Made by a program: the position numbers and the translations under genes | The notes under the pieces: model-generated | Seen by the model: the letters and a program-made list of their open reading frames with translations, nothing else | Databases searched by the model: none | Told to the model about the DNA's origin: nothing | Shown here: piece by piece, positions 45,561-55,507 of the stretch | Numbering within the stretch: position 1 is the stretch's first letter | Layout: each line of letters starts with the position of its first letter | Source: an uncultured Clostridia bacterium | GTDB taxonomy: Bacteria > Bacillota > Clostridia > Monoglobales > Monoglobaceae | Direction of reading: 5' to 3' | NCBI GenBank assembly: GCA_947589045.1 | Contig: CANQBQ010000002.1 | Coordinates: 1-64,000 of the forward strand | Length of the DNA stretch: 64,000 nt

Positions 45561-45605
45561 TAAAATTTATAAGAAATCGGAATTTATATTGGGAGATGTA
45601 TCGGA

Positions 45606-46079
45606 GTGCAGTTTTTGGTTTTCGGAATTATTGCGGTATGCGCGGTTGCGGCGGATATGGTCGTAAAGTACCTTGCGGTCAATTTTTTGCAGCCGCTCGG
45701 CTCGGTTTCGCTGATTGACGGCGTTTTCAGTCTTACCTACCTTGAAAACCGAGGCGCGGCTTTCGGAATATTGCAAAATAAGCAATATTTTTTTATTGCG
45801 TTTACCGCCGTTGTGCTGATATTGATTATAGTCTATCTCGCGGTAAAAAGACCCAAGTCGATTTTTATGTGGGTCTCTCTCGCCCTTGTGTGCGGCGGTG
45901 CGCTCGGAAATCTTATTGACCGCGTCCGCCTCGGATATGTTGTGGATTTGTTTTATTTTGAACCGATAAATTTTCCCGTTTTCAACGTCGCTGATATTTG
46001 CGTGTGTGTCGGTGCGGCACTCGCGGTCATATTGATTTTGCTTGACAAAGAGAACGGAAACAAAAAGGATAAGGTATAG
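45606..46079 (+). CDS. lspA: Lipoprotein signal peptidase II
   Basis: A 157-residue membrane protein that cuts signal peptides from prolipoproteins. Four membrane helices are apparent. The catalytic aspartates lie in GNLIDRVRLGYVVDLF and FNVADICVCVG; the conserved NRGAAFGIL is also present. The only suitable start is a GTG at 45606, with GGGAG about 11 nt upstream, a rather loose spacing. rluD starts 3 nt after the stop, the normal Firmicute pairing. Confidence 0.95.
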   Translation: MQFLVFGIIAVCAVAADMVVKYLAVNFLQPLGSVSLIDGVFSLTYLENRGAAFGILQNKQYFFIAFTAVVLILIIVYLAVKRPKSIFMWVSLALVCGGALGNLIDRVRLGYVVDLFYFEPINFPVFNVADICVCVGAALAVILILLDKENGNKKDKV

Positions 46080-46082
46080 GCG

Positions 46083-47015
46083 ATGTATGAAACAGTTGTG
46101 CCGCCCGAAAAGGCGGGGTTAAGACTTGACAGGTTCTTGTCGGAGGAAATGACGGATTACACCCGTTCGTACATTCAAAAACTGATTGAGAGCGGCTGTG
46201 TCACCTGCCGCGGCGAGGCGATTGTCAAGACAAATTATAAGACGCGGGAGGGCGATGCGATTTCGGTTGAAATACCAAAGTCGCGCGAGGTAGGCATAGA
46301 AGCCGAAAATATCCCGCTCGACATTGTTTTTGAGGACGAATATATGCTCGTTGTGAACAAACCGCAGGGGATGGTGGTTCATCCCGCCGCGGGAAATTAC
46401 AGCGGAACGCTCGTTAACGCACTTTTGGCTCACTGCAGCGGGAATTTGTCAGGTATAAACGGCGAGAAGCGCCCGGGCATACTTCACCGCATAGACAAGG
46501 ACACCAGCGGGCTTTTGCTTGTGGCAAAGACCGACTTGGCGCACCAAAGGCTTGCGGCGCAGATAAGCGCGCACAGCCTGACCCGTGCGTATCTCGCGCT
46601 CGTTCACGCGAATATCAAAGAGGACAGCGGAACAATATGCGCCCCTATCGGCAGACACCCGACAGACCGAAAGAAAATGACGGTGACTTATAAAAATTCT
46701 CGTGAGGCGACTACTCATTTTAAGGTTTTGGAGCGCTTCGGGCGCTATACCTACATCGAATGTGTGCTTGAAACGGGCAGGACGCACCAGATACGCGTGC
46801 ATATGTCAAATAACGGGCATCCTATTGTCGGGGATAAGACATATGGCGTAAAAAAAGAGGAATTTTCGCTCAAAGGACAGCTCCTTCACGCGTACAAGGT
46901 CGGCTTTATACACCCGATTTCGGGGGAATATATGGAGTTTACCGCGCCGCTTCCCGAATATTTCGACAGAATACTTAAAAATTTGAGAAAAATATGGACA
47001 AGTACCGAAAGTTAA
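46083..47015 (+). CDS. rluD: RluD-type 23S rRNA pseudouridine synthase
   Basis: A 310-residue RNA modification enzyme. The N-terminal S4 domain (about 12-75, LRLDRFLSEEMTDYTRSYIQKLI) is followed by the catalytic domain with GILHRIDKDTSGLLLVAKT, containing the nucleophilic Asp, then TRAYLALV, GRHPTDRKKMTV and GRTHQIRVHM. RluD, RluC and RluA-like enzymes are hard to separate by sequence; the context next to lspA fits the YlyB/RluD type. The stop codon lies inside the pyr promoter. Confidence 0.92.
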   Translation: MYETVVPPEKAGLRLDRFLSEEMTDYTRSYIQKLIESGCVTCRGEAIVKTNYKTREGDAISVEIPKSREVGIEAENIPLDIVFEDEYMLVVNKPQGMVVHPAAGNYSGTLVNALLAHCSGNLSGINGEKRPGILHRIDKDTSGLLLVAKTDLAHQRLAAQISAHSLTRAYLALVHANIKEDSGTICAPIGRHPTDRKKMTVTYKNSREATTHFKVLERFGRYTYIECVLETGRTHQIRVHMSNNGHPIVGDKTYGVKKEEFSLKGQLLHAYKVGFIHPISGEYMEFTAPLPEYFDRILKNLRKIWTSTES

Positions 47016-47024
47016 TGGTATAAT
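46995..47024 (+). promoter_or_regulatory. Promoter of the pyr operon
   Basis: TGGACA at 46995-47000, 18-nt spacer, TATAAT at 47019-47024, overlapping the rluD stop. A second TATAAT at 47047-47052 has a poor -35. The leader of about 45 nt is too short for a PyrR attenuator. Confidence 0.6.
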
Positions 47025-47074
47025 TTACTTAATATGTACCGACAGGTATAATTCGGAATAGGGGAATATGTGGA

Positions 47075-47983
47075 ATGAAGCACCTATTAGGCTTAAAGGA
47101 CGTTTCGGCGGACGAGATAAAGAACATTCTCGATACCGCGGAAATTATGAAAAAAAGGCTCGACGGAGACGTTAAAAAGTTTGACGATTTGAGAGGAAAA
47201 AGCGTTATCACCGTTTTCTTTGAAAACAGCACCCGCACCAGACTCTCGTTTGAACTTGCCGCAAAGTATCTCAGCGCGGACGCGGCAAATATCACGTCTA
47301 CGGGCAGCAGCGTTGCCAAAGGGGAGACCCTTATAGACACCGTTAAAACCATAAATATGATGGCGGCGGATATTCTGGTCGTGCGTCACAGCTCGTCGGG
47401 TGCGCCCAAACTGGTCTCGGAAAACGTGGATTGCAGTGTCGTAAACGCCGGAGACGGAATGAACGAGCATCCCACGCAGGCTCTCTTGGATATGCTCACG
47501 ATACGGGAGAAAAAGGGCAAAATATCGGGGCTTAAGGTCGCAATCATAGGCGACGTTAAGCACAGCAGAGTTGCAAGAAGCAATATATACGGACTTAAAA
47601 AGATGGGCGCGGAGGTAGTTTTGGCAGGACCCAGCACTCTTCTGCCCGCTCGGCTTGAAGAACTCGGAGTGCGCGTCTATACCGACGTCAATAAGGCTAT
47701 CGAGGGCGCGGATGCCGTTATGGGACTTCGTATTCAGCTTGAACGCCAGAAGTCGGGCAACTTCCCGACGGTGAGGGAGTATTCCGAGCTGTTCGGAGTT
47801 AACAGTGAGCGAATGAAGCTCGCAAAGCCCGATGCGATACTGCTCCATCCCGGTCCTGTGAACCGCGGAGTGGAGCTTACGACCGAGATAACGGACGGAG
47901 CGCAGTCGTGCATAAACGAGCAGGTCAAGAGCGGCGTGGCTGTAAGAATGGCGGTTTTGTCCATTCTCGCAAAAAACGGTTGA
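47075..47983 (+). CDS. pyrB: Aspartate carbamoyltransferase catalytic subunit
   Basis: Joins carbamoyl phosphate to aspartate, the first committed step of pyrimidine synthesis. The 302-residue protein has the carbamoyl-phosphate motif FENSTRTRLSFELA, GDGMNEHPTQALLDM, IGDVKHSRVARSN and LHPGPVNRGVE. Length is normal. No pyrI regulatory subunit gene follows, as in Bacillus. First gene of a pyrB-C-F-K-D run; pyrR, pyrE and carAB are not in the window. Confidence 0.97.
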   Translation: MKHLLGLKDVSADEIKNILDTAEIMKKRLDGDVKKFDDLRGKSVITVFFENSTRTRLSFELAAKYLSADAANITSTGSSVAKGETLIDTVKTINMMAADILVVRHSSSGAPKLVSENVDCSVVNAGDGMNEHPTQALLDMLTIREKKGKISGLKVAIIGDVKHSRVARSNIYGLKKMGAEVVLAGPSTLLPARLEELGVRVYTDVNKAIEGADAVMGLRIQLERQKSGNFPTVREYSELFGVNSERMKLAKPDAILLHPGPVNRGVELTTEITDGAQSCINEQVKSGVAVRMAVLSILAKNG

Positions 47984-47995
47984 GGAGGAGCGTAA

Positions 47996-49282
47996 TTGAA
48001 AATTTTGATTAAAGGCGGCAATGTTATCGACCCCGCCAACAACATTTCGGAAAAGCTTGATATTCTTACGGACGGCAAAGTAATAGCGGCCGTGGGCAAG
48101 GATATTTCCGCTCCCGACGCGGAAGTTATAAATGCGGAAGGGCTTACCGTGGTTCCCGGGCTTGTGGATATTCACGTTCACTTCCGCGACCCCGGTTACG
48201 AATACAAAGAGGATATAATTACGGGAAGCCGCGCGGCGGCTCGCGGCGGCGTAACATCAGTCGCTTGTATGCCCAACACAAAGCCCGCGCTCGACTGCGC
48301 CGCTTTAATTCAGTACGTCAAAAACAAGGCGGAAAAGGCGGGAATTATAAACGTATTTCCCGTGGGCTGTATAAGCAAGGGCTTAAAGGGCGAGGAGCTT
48401 GCCGAAATCGGAGAACTTAAAGCTGCCGGAGCGGTCGGCGTTTCGGACGACGGCCGGCCGGTTATTTCGTCAACACTTATGCGCCGTGCGCTGGAGTACG
48501 CCAATATGTTTGATATACCCGTTATGTCGCACTCGGAGGATTTGGGGCTTGTGGACGGCGGCTCAATGAACGAGGGATATATGTCGACCTATCTCGGACT
48601 TCGCGGAATACCCAAGGCGGCGGAAAGTGTTGCGGTAACGCGCGACATTCTGATTGCCGAGGAGGTCGGAGCAAGAATTCACATCTGCCACGTCAGCACC
48701 GCCAACTCCATAGATGCGGTAAGACAGGCCAAAAAGCGCGGAGTGCGCGTGACGTGTGAGACTGCGCCGCACTATTTTTCGCTCACCGATGCGGCGTGCG
48801 ACGGCTTTAACACCAACGCCAAGATGAATCCGCCTTTGAGAAGTGCGGAGGACGTGGAGGCTGTTATCGCGGGTCTTGCGGACGGCACGATAGACGCTAT
48901 CGCAACAGACCACGCGCCGCACCATATAGACGAGAAAAACGTGGAGTTTGACAAAGCCTTAAACGGAATAATTGGGCTTGAGACCTCGCTCTCGCTCGGA
49001 ATTACAAATCTTGTAAACACCGGCAAACTTACGCTTTGCGAGCTTATAAAGAAAATGACATATAATCCCGCAAAGATAATAGGAACAGACCGCGGTACGC
49101 TGTCGGTCGGCGCACCCGCCGATATTACGATTTTTGACGCGGCGGAGAAATACGTAGTGGATGTGTCAAAGTTCGCGTCCAAGAGCAAAAACTCGCCCTA
49201 CGGCGGTATGAAGCTGTGCGGAGTTGTGAAGAAAACGATAGCAAACGGAAAAATTGTCTATGACGGAGGCATTGAAATATGA
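47996..49282 (+). CDS. pyrC: Dihydroorotase
   Basis: Closes carbamoyl-aspartate to dihydroorotate. A 428-residue class I dihydroorotase of the amidohydrolase fold. Zinc-binding [17 protein letters not shown], then [35 protein letters not shown] and IATDHAPHH are present. It begins with TTG at 47996 after GGAGGAG, a strong site. The last four bases overlap the pyrF start (ATGA). Confidence 0.96.
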   Translation: MKILIKGGNVIDPANNISEKLDILTDGKVIAAVGKDISAPDAEVINAEGLTVVPGLVDIHVHFRDPGYEYKEDIITGSRAAARGGVTSVACMPNTKPALDCAALIQYVKNKAEKAGIINVFPVGCISKGLKGEELAEIGELKAAGAVGVSDDGRPVISSTLMRRALEYANMFDIPVMSHSEDLGLVDGGSMNEGYMSTYLGLRGIPKAAESVAVTRDILIAEEVGARIHICHVSTANSIDAVRQAKKRGVRVTCETAPHYFSLTDAACDGFNTNAKMNPPLRSAEDVEAVIAGLADGTIDAIATDHAPHHIDEKNVEFDKALNGIIGLETSLSLGITNLVNTGKLTLCELIKKMTYNPAKIIGTDRGTLSVGAPADITIFDAAEKYVVDVSKFASKSKNSPYGGMKLCGVVKKTIANGKIVYDGGIEI

Positions 49283-50181
49283 CGGACATATTGATTGAAA
49301 AAATAAAAAAGACGGGAAATCCGACTGTTGCGGGTCTTGACCCGAAGCTGGCGTATATCCCGGAGGAGATGAAAAAGGCGGCGTTTTCGGAGTTTGGAAA
49401 CGGCTTTGAGGGAGCGGCGAACGCGCTGCTTAGGTTCAACAAGGCTCTTATCGACTGCCTTTGCGACATAGTTCCCGCCGTGAAGCCTCAGTCGGCATAC
49501 TATGAAATGTACGGCGTTCCGGGTATCCGCACTCTGTGTGAAACCATTGAATACGCGCGTTCAAAGGGAATGTATGTAATAGTTGACGCAAAGCGCGGCG
49601 ACATAGGCGCGACATCCGAGGCGTATGCGACGGCGTACCTCGGAGAAACCGACCTTGAGGGAGCTTCCGCACCTGCGTTCGGCGCGGACAGTATGACCGT
49701 CAATCCGTATCTCGGAACCGACGGCGTTAAGCCGTTCGCTGACCTTTGCGAAAAGAATGGAAAGAGCATTTTTGTACTTGTGAAAACCTCAAACAAATCG
49801 TCGGGCGAGCTTCAGGATTTGACGGTTGACGGAAAACCGATTTACGAGCATATCGCGGATTTGGTCAATCAATGGGGCGGAAGCTCGCGCGGAAAATACG
49901 GCTATGCCAATGTCGGCGCGGTAGTCGGGGCGACATATCCTCAGCAGGCGGAGACGCTCCGCAAGATTATGCCGTCGGCTTACTTCCTCGTTCCCGGCTA
50001 CGGGGCGCAGGGAGGCACCGCTAAGGACGTTAAAAAGAGCTTTAACAGCGACGGTCTCGGCGCGATAGTAAACGCTTCGCGTTCGATTATGTGCGCTTAT
50101 CAAAAAAACGGCGGTACGCTTCAGGAGGCAGCTCGTGCCGAGGCGATAAGAATGCGCGACGATATAACGTCGGTGCTTTAA
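49279..50181 (+). CDS. pyrF: Orotidine 5'-phosphate decarboxylase (type 2)
   Basis: Makes UMP from OMP. The 300-residue length and the motif [20 protein letters not shown] place it in the longer type 2 group rather than the 230-240-residue group of Bacillus. [14 protein letters not shown] and [10 protein letters not shown] further support this. It overlaps pyrC by 4 nt and precedes pyrK. Confidence 0.95.
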   Translation: MTDILIEKIKKTGNPTVAGLDPKLAYIPEEMKKAAFSEFGNGFEGAANALLRFNKALIDCLCDIVPAVKPQSAYYEMYGVPGIRTLCETIEYARSKGMYVIVDAKRGDIGATSEAYATAYLGETDLEGASAPAFGADSMTVNPYLGTDGVKPFADLCEKNGKSIFVLVKTSNKSSGELQDLTVDGKPIYEHIADLVNQWGGSSRGKYGYANVGAVVGATYPQQAETLRKIMPSAYFLVPGYGAQGGTAKDVKKSFNSDGLGAIVNASRSIMCAYQKNGGTLQEAARAEAIRMRDDITSVL

Positions 50182-50211
50182 CTGCTTGACTGCGGAACGG
50201 AGGCTTTGCAT

Positions 50212-50967
50212 ATGCTTTGTAAACTTATATCAAAGAAAAACACGGTCGGAAAAATTTACGATTTTACGATAGAAGCGCCCGAAATCGCAAAGACTGCAAA
50301 GGCGGGTCAGTTTTTGCATATTTTGTGCGGCGGCTCGGCATATCTTCGCCGCCCGATAAGTATTTGCGACTCATTCGGGAAAACCGTTCGCTTTGTCTTT
50401 GAGGTTCGCGGAAAGGGTACCGAGGAGCTGGCGAAGAAAGAGGTCGGCGAATATATCGACCTGCTCGGACCTCTCGGAAACGGCTTTGACACGTCTATGG
50501 CGGAAAATACCGACGGCGCAATAATTTTGCTGGGCGGCGGAATAGGAATTTATCCGCTCTACAAGCTCTCAAAAGAGCTGGGCGGCAAGGCTACGGCAAT
50601 ACTGGGCTTCAGAAACGCCGCGGCGGTAACTCATACGTATGAATTTCAGCAGTCCTGCCGTGACTTGTTTGTCGCGACCGACGACGGAAGCGCGGGCTAC
50701 CACGGTTTTGCAACGGACGTTTTGAAAAATATAGCGGCTTCAAACAAAGTCGGCGCGCTTTACGTGTGCGGACCTACTCCGATGATGAAGATTGCATCAG
50801 AAATTGCGGCGGAGAAGGAAATCCCCGCGCAGGTTTCAATGGAGCAGAGGATGGGCTGCGGCATAGGCGCGTGCGTTACCTGTACCTGTAGCGTCGGAGG
50901 CTCGAACGTCCGCGTTTGCAAGGACGGCCCCGTATTTTTGGCAAAGGATGTGAATTGGAATGAGTAA
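50212..50967 (+). CDS. pyrK: Dihydroorotate dehydrogenase electron-transfer subunit
   Basis: About 251 residues. FAD- and [2Fe-2S]-containing partner of PyrD that passes electrons to NAD+. The FAD site is seen in YLRRPISICDS, the NAD region in LLGGGIGIYPLYKL, and the cluster cysteines in MGCGIGACVTCTC followed by RVCKDGPVF. ATG 50212 is preferred, with GGAACGGAGG about 8 nt before it; a TTG at 50206 is too close. It overlaps pyrD by 8 nt, which couples the two subunits. Confidence 0.96.
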   Translation: MLCKLISKKNTVGKIYDFTIEAPEIAKTAKAGQFLHILCGGSAYLRRPISICDSFGKTVRFVFEVRGKGTEELAKKEVGEYIDLLGPLGNGFDTSMAENTDGAIILLGGGIGIYPLYKLSKELGGKATAILGFRNAAAVTHTYEFQQSCRDLFVATDDGSAGYHGFATDVLKNIAASNKVGALYVCGPTPMMKIASEIAAEKEIPAQVSMEQRMGCGIGACVTCTCSVGGSNVRVCKDGPVFLAKDVNWNE

Positions 50968-51874
50968 TCCCAATATGTCGGTAAATATTGCGGGCGTGAC
51001 CTGGAAAAACCCCGTGACTACCGCGTCGGGTACGTTCGGCTTCGGCAGGGAGTACGCGGAATATTTTGACTTGGGCGAGCTTGGAGCGGTGTGCTTAAAG
51101 TCGCTTTCGTCCGAGAAGCGGCTCGGGAACAAGTCGCCGAGGATTGCCGAAACAAACGGCGGAATTTTAAACAGCGTGGGACTTCAAAATCCTGGCGCCG
51201 AATACTTCCTTGAAAATGAGCTTGAAAATCTGAGAAAGTATGACACAAAGCTGATTGCGAATATATGCGGAAGAGAAATCGAGGATTACGTCGAAGTGAC
51301 CGAAATCCTTGGAGACAGCGTGGATATGCTGGAGCTTAACATTTCCTGCCCTAACGTGAGGTCGGGCGGGCTTGCGTTCGGCACAGACCCGAAAACGGTG
51401 GAAGAAATCACCAAAAGAGTCAAAGCCGCCGCAAAAGTTCCGCTTATTGTAAAGCTGTCGCCCAATGTTACGGATATTGCCGAAATTGCGAGAGCCGCCG
51501 AGGCGGGCGGCGCGGATTGTCTTTCGCTTATAAATACGTTACTCGGAATGAAAATAGATATAAAGACAAGGCGCCCCGTGCTTAAAAACAACACGGGCGG
51601 ATTTTCTGGTCCCGCGGTAATGCCGGTCGCGGTGCGTATGGTATATCAGGTGCGCTGTGCGGTATCTCTGCCCATAATCGGTATGGGCGGTATCAGCAGC
51701 GGAGAGGACGCTATTGAGTTTATCCTTGCGGGCGCGAATGCGGTCGCGGTAGGCACGGCGGGATTTGTCGACCCGCTTGCGTGGATAAAGGTTCGCGACG
51801 GAATTTATGACTATTTGGTTGAAAATAATATTGATGATGTGAATGATTTGGTCGGTATGATAAACTTAAACTAA
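50960..51874 (+). CDS. pyrD: Dihydroorotate dehydrogenase B, catalytic subunit
   Basis: A 304-residue FMN enzyme oxidising dihydroorotate to orotate. Class 1B assignment follows from the paired pyrK and from TASGTFGFGREYAEYFD, NISCPNVRSGG (catalytic Cys), VKLSPNVTDI, NNTGGFSGPAVMP and GMGGISSGEDAIEFILAGA. Last biosynthetic gene of the pyr run; radC begins 15 nt later. Confidence 0.97.
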   Translation: MSNPNMSVNIAGVTWKNPVTTASGTFGFGREYAEYFDLGELGAVCLKSLSSEKRLGNKSPRIAETNGGILNSVGLQNPGAEYFLENELENLRKYDTKLIANICGREIEDYVEVTEILGDSVDMLELNISCPNVRSGGLAFGTDPKTVEEITKRVKAAAKVPLIVKLSPNVTDIAEIARAAEAGGADCLSLINTLLGMKIDIKTRRPVLKNNTGGFSGPAVMPVAVRMVYQVRCAVSLPIIGMGGISSGEDAIEFILAGANAVAVGTAGFVDPLAWIKVRDGIYDYLVENNIDDVNDLVGMINLN

Positions 51875-51889
51875 GGAGCTTTTACGGAT

Positions 51890-52585
51890 ATGGCAGGTGC
51901 CGATTTGGAAAAGAAGAATATTCACGCAAATCACAGAAAAAGGCTTGACGAAAAGGTTGCGTCCGCAGGGCTTGAATTTCTGTCGGAGCACGAGCAGCTT
52001 GAGTACATACTGTTTGACACCGTAAAGCGTTGCGACACCAACGCGCTTGCTCACAGGATTTTGGACAGGTTCGGAGATTTGCGCGGAGTATTCTCGGCGA
52101 CTATGGAGGAGCTTATGCGCGTTGAGGGCGTAGGCAGGGAGATAGCGAGAAATCTCTCAACTCAGTATGACCGTATGCGTATAGCGGAGCGCAGTCTCAT
52201 AAGCTCGGTAAAGGAGTATAACAACATAAGCGACATTTGCAGTTATGTTCTTACATGGCTTCGCGGGCGGCAGAATGAAATGTGCCTTTTGATAAGCCTC
52301 AACGGCTCGAACAGAATTATTAAAACCGAGATAATGTCGGAGGGGACGATAGACCACGTTTCGGTTTATACAAGAAATATAGTTAAACGCGCGATGGACA
52401 ATTACGCATCGTCTGTCGTGCTGGCTCATAATCATCCGAGCGGTGTGCCCGAACCGTCGCAGGATGATATTTATGTGACCGAAAATATAATAAGCGCGCT
52501 CAAACCTCTTGAAATTTATCTGCGCGACCACATAATCGTTGCGGACGGCAAGTGTTACAGCTTGCGGGAACACGGTATGATATGA
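51890..52585 (+). CDS. radC: RadC family JAB-domain protein
   Basis: A 231-residue protein with a helix-hairpin-helix segment (MRVEGVGREIARNLS, about 70-85) and a JAB/MPN metal site HNHPSGVPEPSQDD (about 183-196). RadC proteins were named for a repair phenotype that later proved not theirs, so the function is open; the metal site is intact. It directly follows pyrD with AAGGAG ahead and so probably shares the pyr transcript. Confidence 0.94.
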   Translation: MAGADLEKKNIHANHRKRLDEKVASAGLEFLSEHEQLEYILFDTVKRCDTNALAHRILDRFGDLRGVFSATMEELMRVEGVGREIARNLSTQYDRMRIAERSLISSVKEYNNISDICSYVLTWLRGRQNEMCLLISLNGSNRIIKTEIMSEGTIDHVSVYTRNIVKRAMDNYASSVVLAHNHPSGVPEPSQDDIYVTENIISALKPLEIYLRDHIIVADGKCYSLREHGMI

Positions 52586-52617
52586 TGCCAAATCAAAAAT
52601 TGAAAAGGTGAATAAAA

Positions 52618-53355
52618 TTGTCAAAAATTGCGGTTGTAACGGGTGCGTCGCGCGGCATAGGCAGACGTACCGCCGCTCTGCTTGCGGAGCGCGGATACGT
52701 TGTGGCGGTCAATTATAATAAGAGCGAGGCGGAGGCGGCTTCGCTTGTGCGTGAAATCGAGGTTTTGGGCGGACGCGCTTTTTCGGTGCGTGCGGACGTG
52801 TCCGATATGAATGAAGTTAACATAATGATAGATAAGGTACATTCGGAGCTGGGAGCGGTAGACCTGCTCGTAAACAATGCGGGCGTTGCTCTGCCGCAGT
52901 CGCTTTTTTCGGACTGCACCGAGGCGGAGCGGGACAAAGTTTTCGGCGTGAACGTGTACGGCGCGATGAATTGCGCGAGAGCGGTGCTCCCCGATATGGT
53001 ACACAAAAAAAGAGGATGTATAATAAATGTTTCGTCGGTATGGGGAATTACGGGCGGCTCGTGCGAGGTGGTGTATTCCGCGTCAAAGGCGGCTGTTATA
53101 GGATTTACAAAGGCTCTCGCAAAGGAGCTTGCACCGTCTGATATACGCGTAAACTGCGTTGCGCCCGGCGTTATCGACACCGATATGAACGCTCATCTGA
53201 GCCGCGAGGATATAAATGCTTTGAGTGAGGAAATTCCTCTCGGCAGAACGGGTACGCCGGAGGAGGTCGCGGAGCTTATATGCTTTCTCGCGTCGGACAA
53301 TGCTAAGTATATAACGGGGCAGACGGTGAGCGCGGACGGCGGAATGATTATGTAA
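52618..53355 (+). CDS. SDR family oxidoreductase (FabG-like)
   Basis: A 245-residue short-chain dehydrogenase/reductase. NAD(P) motif TGASRGIGRRTAAL, NNAGVA, catalytic Ser in NVSSVWG, Tyr and Lys in VYSASKAAV, then GVIDTDMN and SADGGM at the C terminus. This is the 3-oxoacyl-ACP reductase (FabG) profile, but it is not in a fatty-acid cluster, so its substrate is uncertain. It starts with TTG at 52618 after AAAAGGTG. It ends the pyr-radC run at a strong terminator. Confidence 0.9.
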   Translation: MSKIAVVTGASRGIGRRTAALLAERGYVVAVNYNKSEAEAASLVREIEVLGGRAFSVRADVSDMNEVNIMIDKVHSELGAVDLLVNNAGVALPQSLFSDCTEAERDKVFGVNVYGAMNCARAVLPDMVHKKRGCIINVSSVWGITGGSCEVVYSASKAAVIGFTKALAKELAPSDIRVNCVAPGVIDTDMNAHLSREDINALSEEIPLGRTGTPEEVAELICFLASDNAKYITGQTVSADGGMIM

Positions 53356-53378
53356 TGGCGTGTCTTATTGACTGACAG

Positions 53379-53418
53379 CGGTTCTCAAAAGCGAAAACGC
53401 TTTTGAGAACCGTTTTTT
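53379..53418 (+). terminator. Terminator after the SDR gene
   Basis: 15-bp perfect stem CGGTTCTCAAAAGCG (53379-53393) with CGCTTTTGAGAACCG, AAAA loop, then six T. Confidence 0.95.
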
Positions 53419-53448
53419 ATGTATTTTTAAATTTGTCAATTAAAAACA

Positions 53449-53477
53449 TTGTGTTATTTATTAAACTGTGATACAAT
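53449..53477 (+). promoter_or_regulatory. Promoter of uvrB-uvrA
   Basis: TTGTGT at 53449-53454, 17-nt spacer, TACAAT at 53472-53477 preceded by TGA. No clear LexA box (GAACnnnnGTTC) is seen nearby. Confidence 0.65.
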
Positions 53478-53532
53478 AAAAAGAAGTTTTGACATTTTTA
53501 AAATATATTTTAAGGTGTGTTAAGGAGCAGGT

Positions 53533-55494
53533 ATGGATTTTAAGGTTGTATCGGAATATAAACCCGCGGGAGATCAGGGCGCGGCTATCGACGCTCTCGT
53601 GCGCGGCATAAAAAACGGCGACAGGTTTCAGACCCTTATGGGTGTGACGGGCAGCGGAAAGACATTTACAATGGCGAATATCATTGAAAAGGTGAACCGC
53701 CCGACGCTCGTCCTCGCCCATAACAAAACGCTGGCGGCGCAGCTTTGCAGCGAGTTTAAGGAGCTGTTCCCCGAAAACGCGGTCGAGTATTTTGTGTCGT
53801 ACTATGACTACTATCAGCCCGAAGCGTATATACCGCATACCGATTTGTATATCGAAAAGGATGCGCAGACCAACGAGGAGATTGACAAGCTCAGGCACAG
53901 CGCGACCGCGGCACTTTTTGAGCGGCGCGACGTTCTCATAGTGGCGAGCGTCTCGTGCATATACGGTCTGGGCGACCCGATAGACTATAACAATATGGTA
54001 ATTTCGCTCCGACCGGGTATGGAAAAGGACCGCGACAAGATGATTGAAAAGCTAATTGAGATAAGATATGAGCGCAACGACATAGATTTTTCGAGAAACA
54101 AGTTTCGGGTTCGCGGCGATGTGGTGGACATTTTTCCGTCCGACTCGCACGGAAACGCGATACGGGTTGAATTTTTCGGCGATGAGGTAGACAGAATAAC
54201 CGAGATAAATCCCGTCACGGGAGAGGCGGTCGCGGTCAGAAATCATTGTGCGATTTATCCCGCGTCCCACTACGTTACGACGGCGGATAAAATGGAGCGC
54301 GCGATAGGCACCATAAAAGAGGAACTGGCTCAGCGGATAAGCGAGTTCAAGGCGGAAAATAAGCTTGTAGAGGCGCAGAGAATACAGCAGCGCACGATGT
54401 ACGACATAGAGATGATGCGTGAGACAGGCTTTTGCAGCGGAATTGAGAACTATTCCCGCCACATAAGCGGACGGGCTCCGGGCAGTCCTCCGTTTACGCT
54501 TATGGACTATCTGCCGAAGGACTTTCTTTTGATGGTGGACGAGTCGCACGTAACCCTCCCGCAGGTGAGAGCTATGTTTGCGGGCGACAGGGCGAGAAAG
54601 GAAAACCTTGTCAACTACGGCTTCCGTCTGCCGTCGGCGTTTGACAACAGACCGCTTTGCTTTGACGAGTTTTACGACAAAATAAATCAGGCGGTGTTCG
54701 TGAGCGCGACGCCTGCCGAGTTTGAGCGAGAGCGTTCCGCGCAGATTGTGGAACAGGTTATCCGCCCGACCGGTCTTTTGGACCCCGAAATAATCGTACG
54801 CCCGATAAGCGGACAGATAGACGATTTGTATTCCGAGATAGTAAAGCGCGTCGAAAGAAACGAGAGGGTTTTGATAACCACGCTCACAAAAAGGATGGCG
54901 GAAAAGCTGACCGAATATTTTGAGGATATGGAGCTTCGCGTGAGATACCTGCACTCTGACGTTCAGACGATTGAGCGTATGGAGATAATCAGAGATTTGC
55001 GCCTCGGAAAGTTTGACGTTCTGGTAGGCATAAATCTTTTGCGCGAGGGCTTGGACATACCCGAGGTGTCGCTCGTCGCGATTTTGGACGCGGACAAAGA
55101 GGGCTTTCTGCGCTCCGAAACGTCGCTTGTTCAGACGATAGGACGCGCGGCGAGAAACGCGAACGGAACGGTAATAATGTATGCGGACACGATTACAAAT
55201 TCAATGAGGTACGCAATCGACGAAACCAACCGCCGCCGCTCAATTCAGAAGGCGTACAACGAGGAACACGGCATAACTCCGCAGACGATACAAAAGGGTG
55301 TGCATGAGGTAATAGAAGCCACGCACGCGGTCGAGGAAACCAAGGCGAGGGGCAGCGTAAAGGCAAAGGATATAGAAAAAGAGATAACAGAGCTTACGAC
55401 CGATATGAAGAAGGCGGCGGAGCTTTTGCAGTTCGAGCTTGCGGCACAGCTCAGAGATGAGATAAAACGGCTGAGGGAGCAGATGAAGCCGTGA
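53533..55494 (+). CDS. uvrB: Excinuclease ABC subunit B
   Basis: The 653-residue damage-verifying helicase of nucleotide-excision repair. Walker [11 protein letters not shown], beta-hairpin [10 protein letters not shown], helicase motifs DESHVTLPQ and [32 protein letters not shown], and the C-terminal UVR domain [21 protein letters not shown]. All are intact. AAGGAG is well placed. uvrA begins 13 nt downstream. Confidence 0.98.
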   Translation: MDFKVVSEYKPAGDQGAAIDALVRGIKNGDRFQTLMGVTGSGKTFTMANIIEKVNRPTLVLAHNKTLAAQLCSEFKELFPENAVEYFVSYYDYYQPEAYIPHTDLYIEKDAQTNEEIDKLRHSATAALFERRDVLIVASVSCIYGLGDPIDYNNMVISLRPGMEKDRDKMIEKLIEIRYERNDIDFSRNKFRVRGDVVDIFPSDSHGNAIRVEFFGDEVDRITEINPVTGEAVAVRNHCAIYPASHYVTTADKMERAIGTIKEELAQRISEFKAENKLVEAQRIQQRTMYDIEMMRETGFCSGIENYSRHISGRAPGSPPFTLMDYLPKDFLLMVDESHVTLPQVRAMFAGDRARKENLVNYGFRLPSAFDNRPLCFDEFYDKINQAVFVSATPAEFERERSAQIVEQVIRPTGLLDPEIIVRPISGQIDDLYSEIVKRVERNERVLITTLTKRMAEKLTEYFEDMELRVRYLHSDVQTIERMEIIRDLRLGKFDVLVGINLLREGLDIPEVSLVAILDADKEGFLRSETSLVQTIGRAARNANGTVIMYADTITNSMRYAIDETNRRRSIQKAYNEEHGITPQTIQKGVHEVIEATHAVEETKARGSVKAKDIEKEITELTTDMKKAAELLQFELAAQLRDEIKRLREQMKP

Positions 55495-55507
55495 GGAGGG
55501 GTAGGTT

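Larger units (their letters stand above)
45297..45605. other. 309-bp gene-free region after the SLH giant
   Basis: Holds the terminator at 45308-45347 and a palindrome-rich element at 45409-45560; no coding sequence was recognised and no good promoter for lspA was found. Confidence 0.75.

Noticed and set aside
47016-47074. PyrR-binding attenuator before pyrB.
   Set aside because: The gap is under 60 nt and contains no terminator/antiterminator pair.
53419-53532. LexA/SOS box upstream of uvrB.
   Set aside because: No GAACnnnnGTTC-like palindrome was found; the GAAC/GTTC words nearby belong to the preceding terminator stem.
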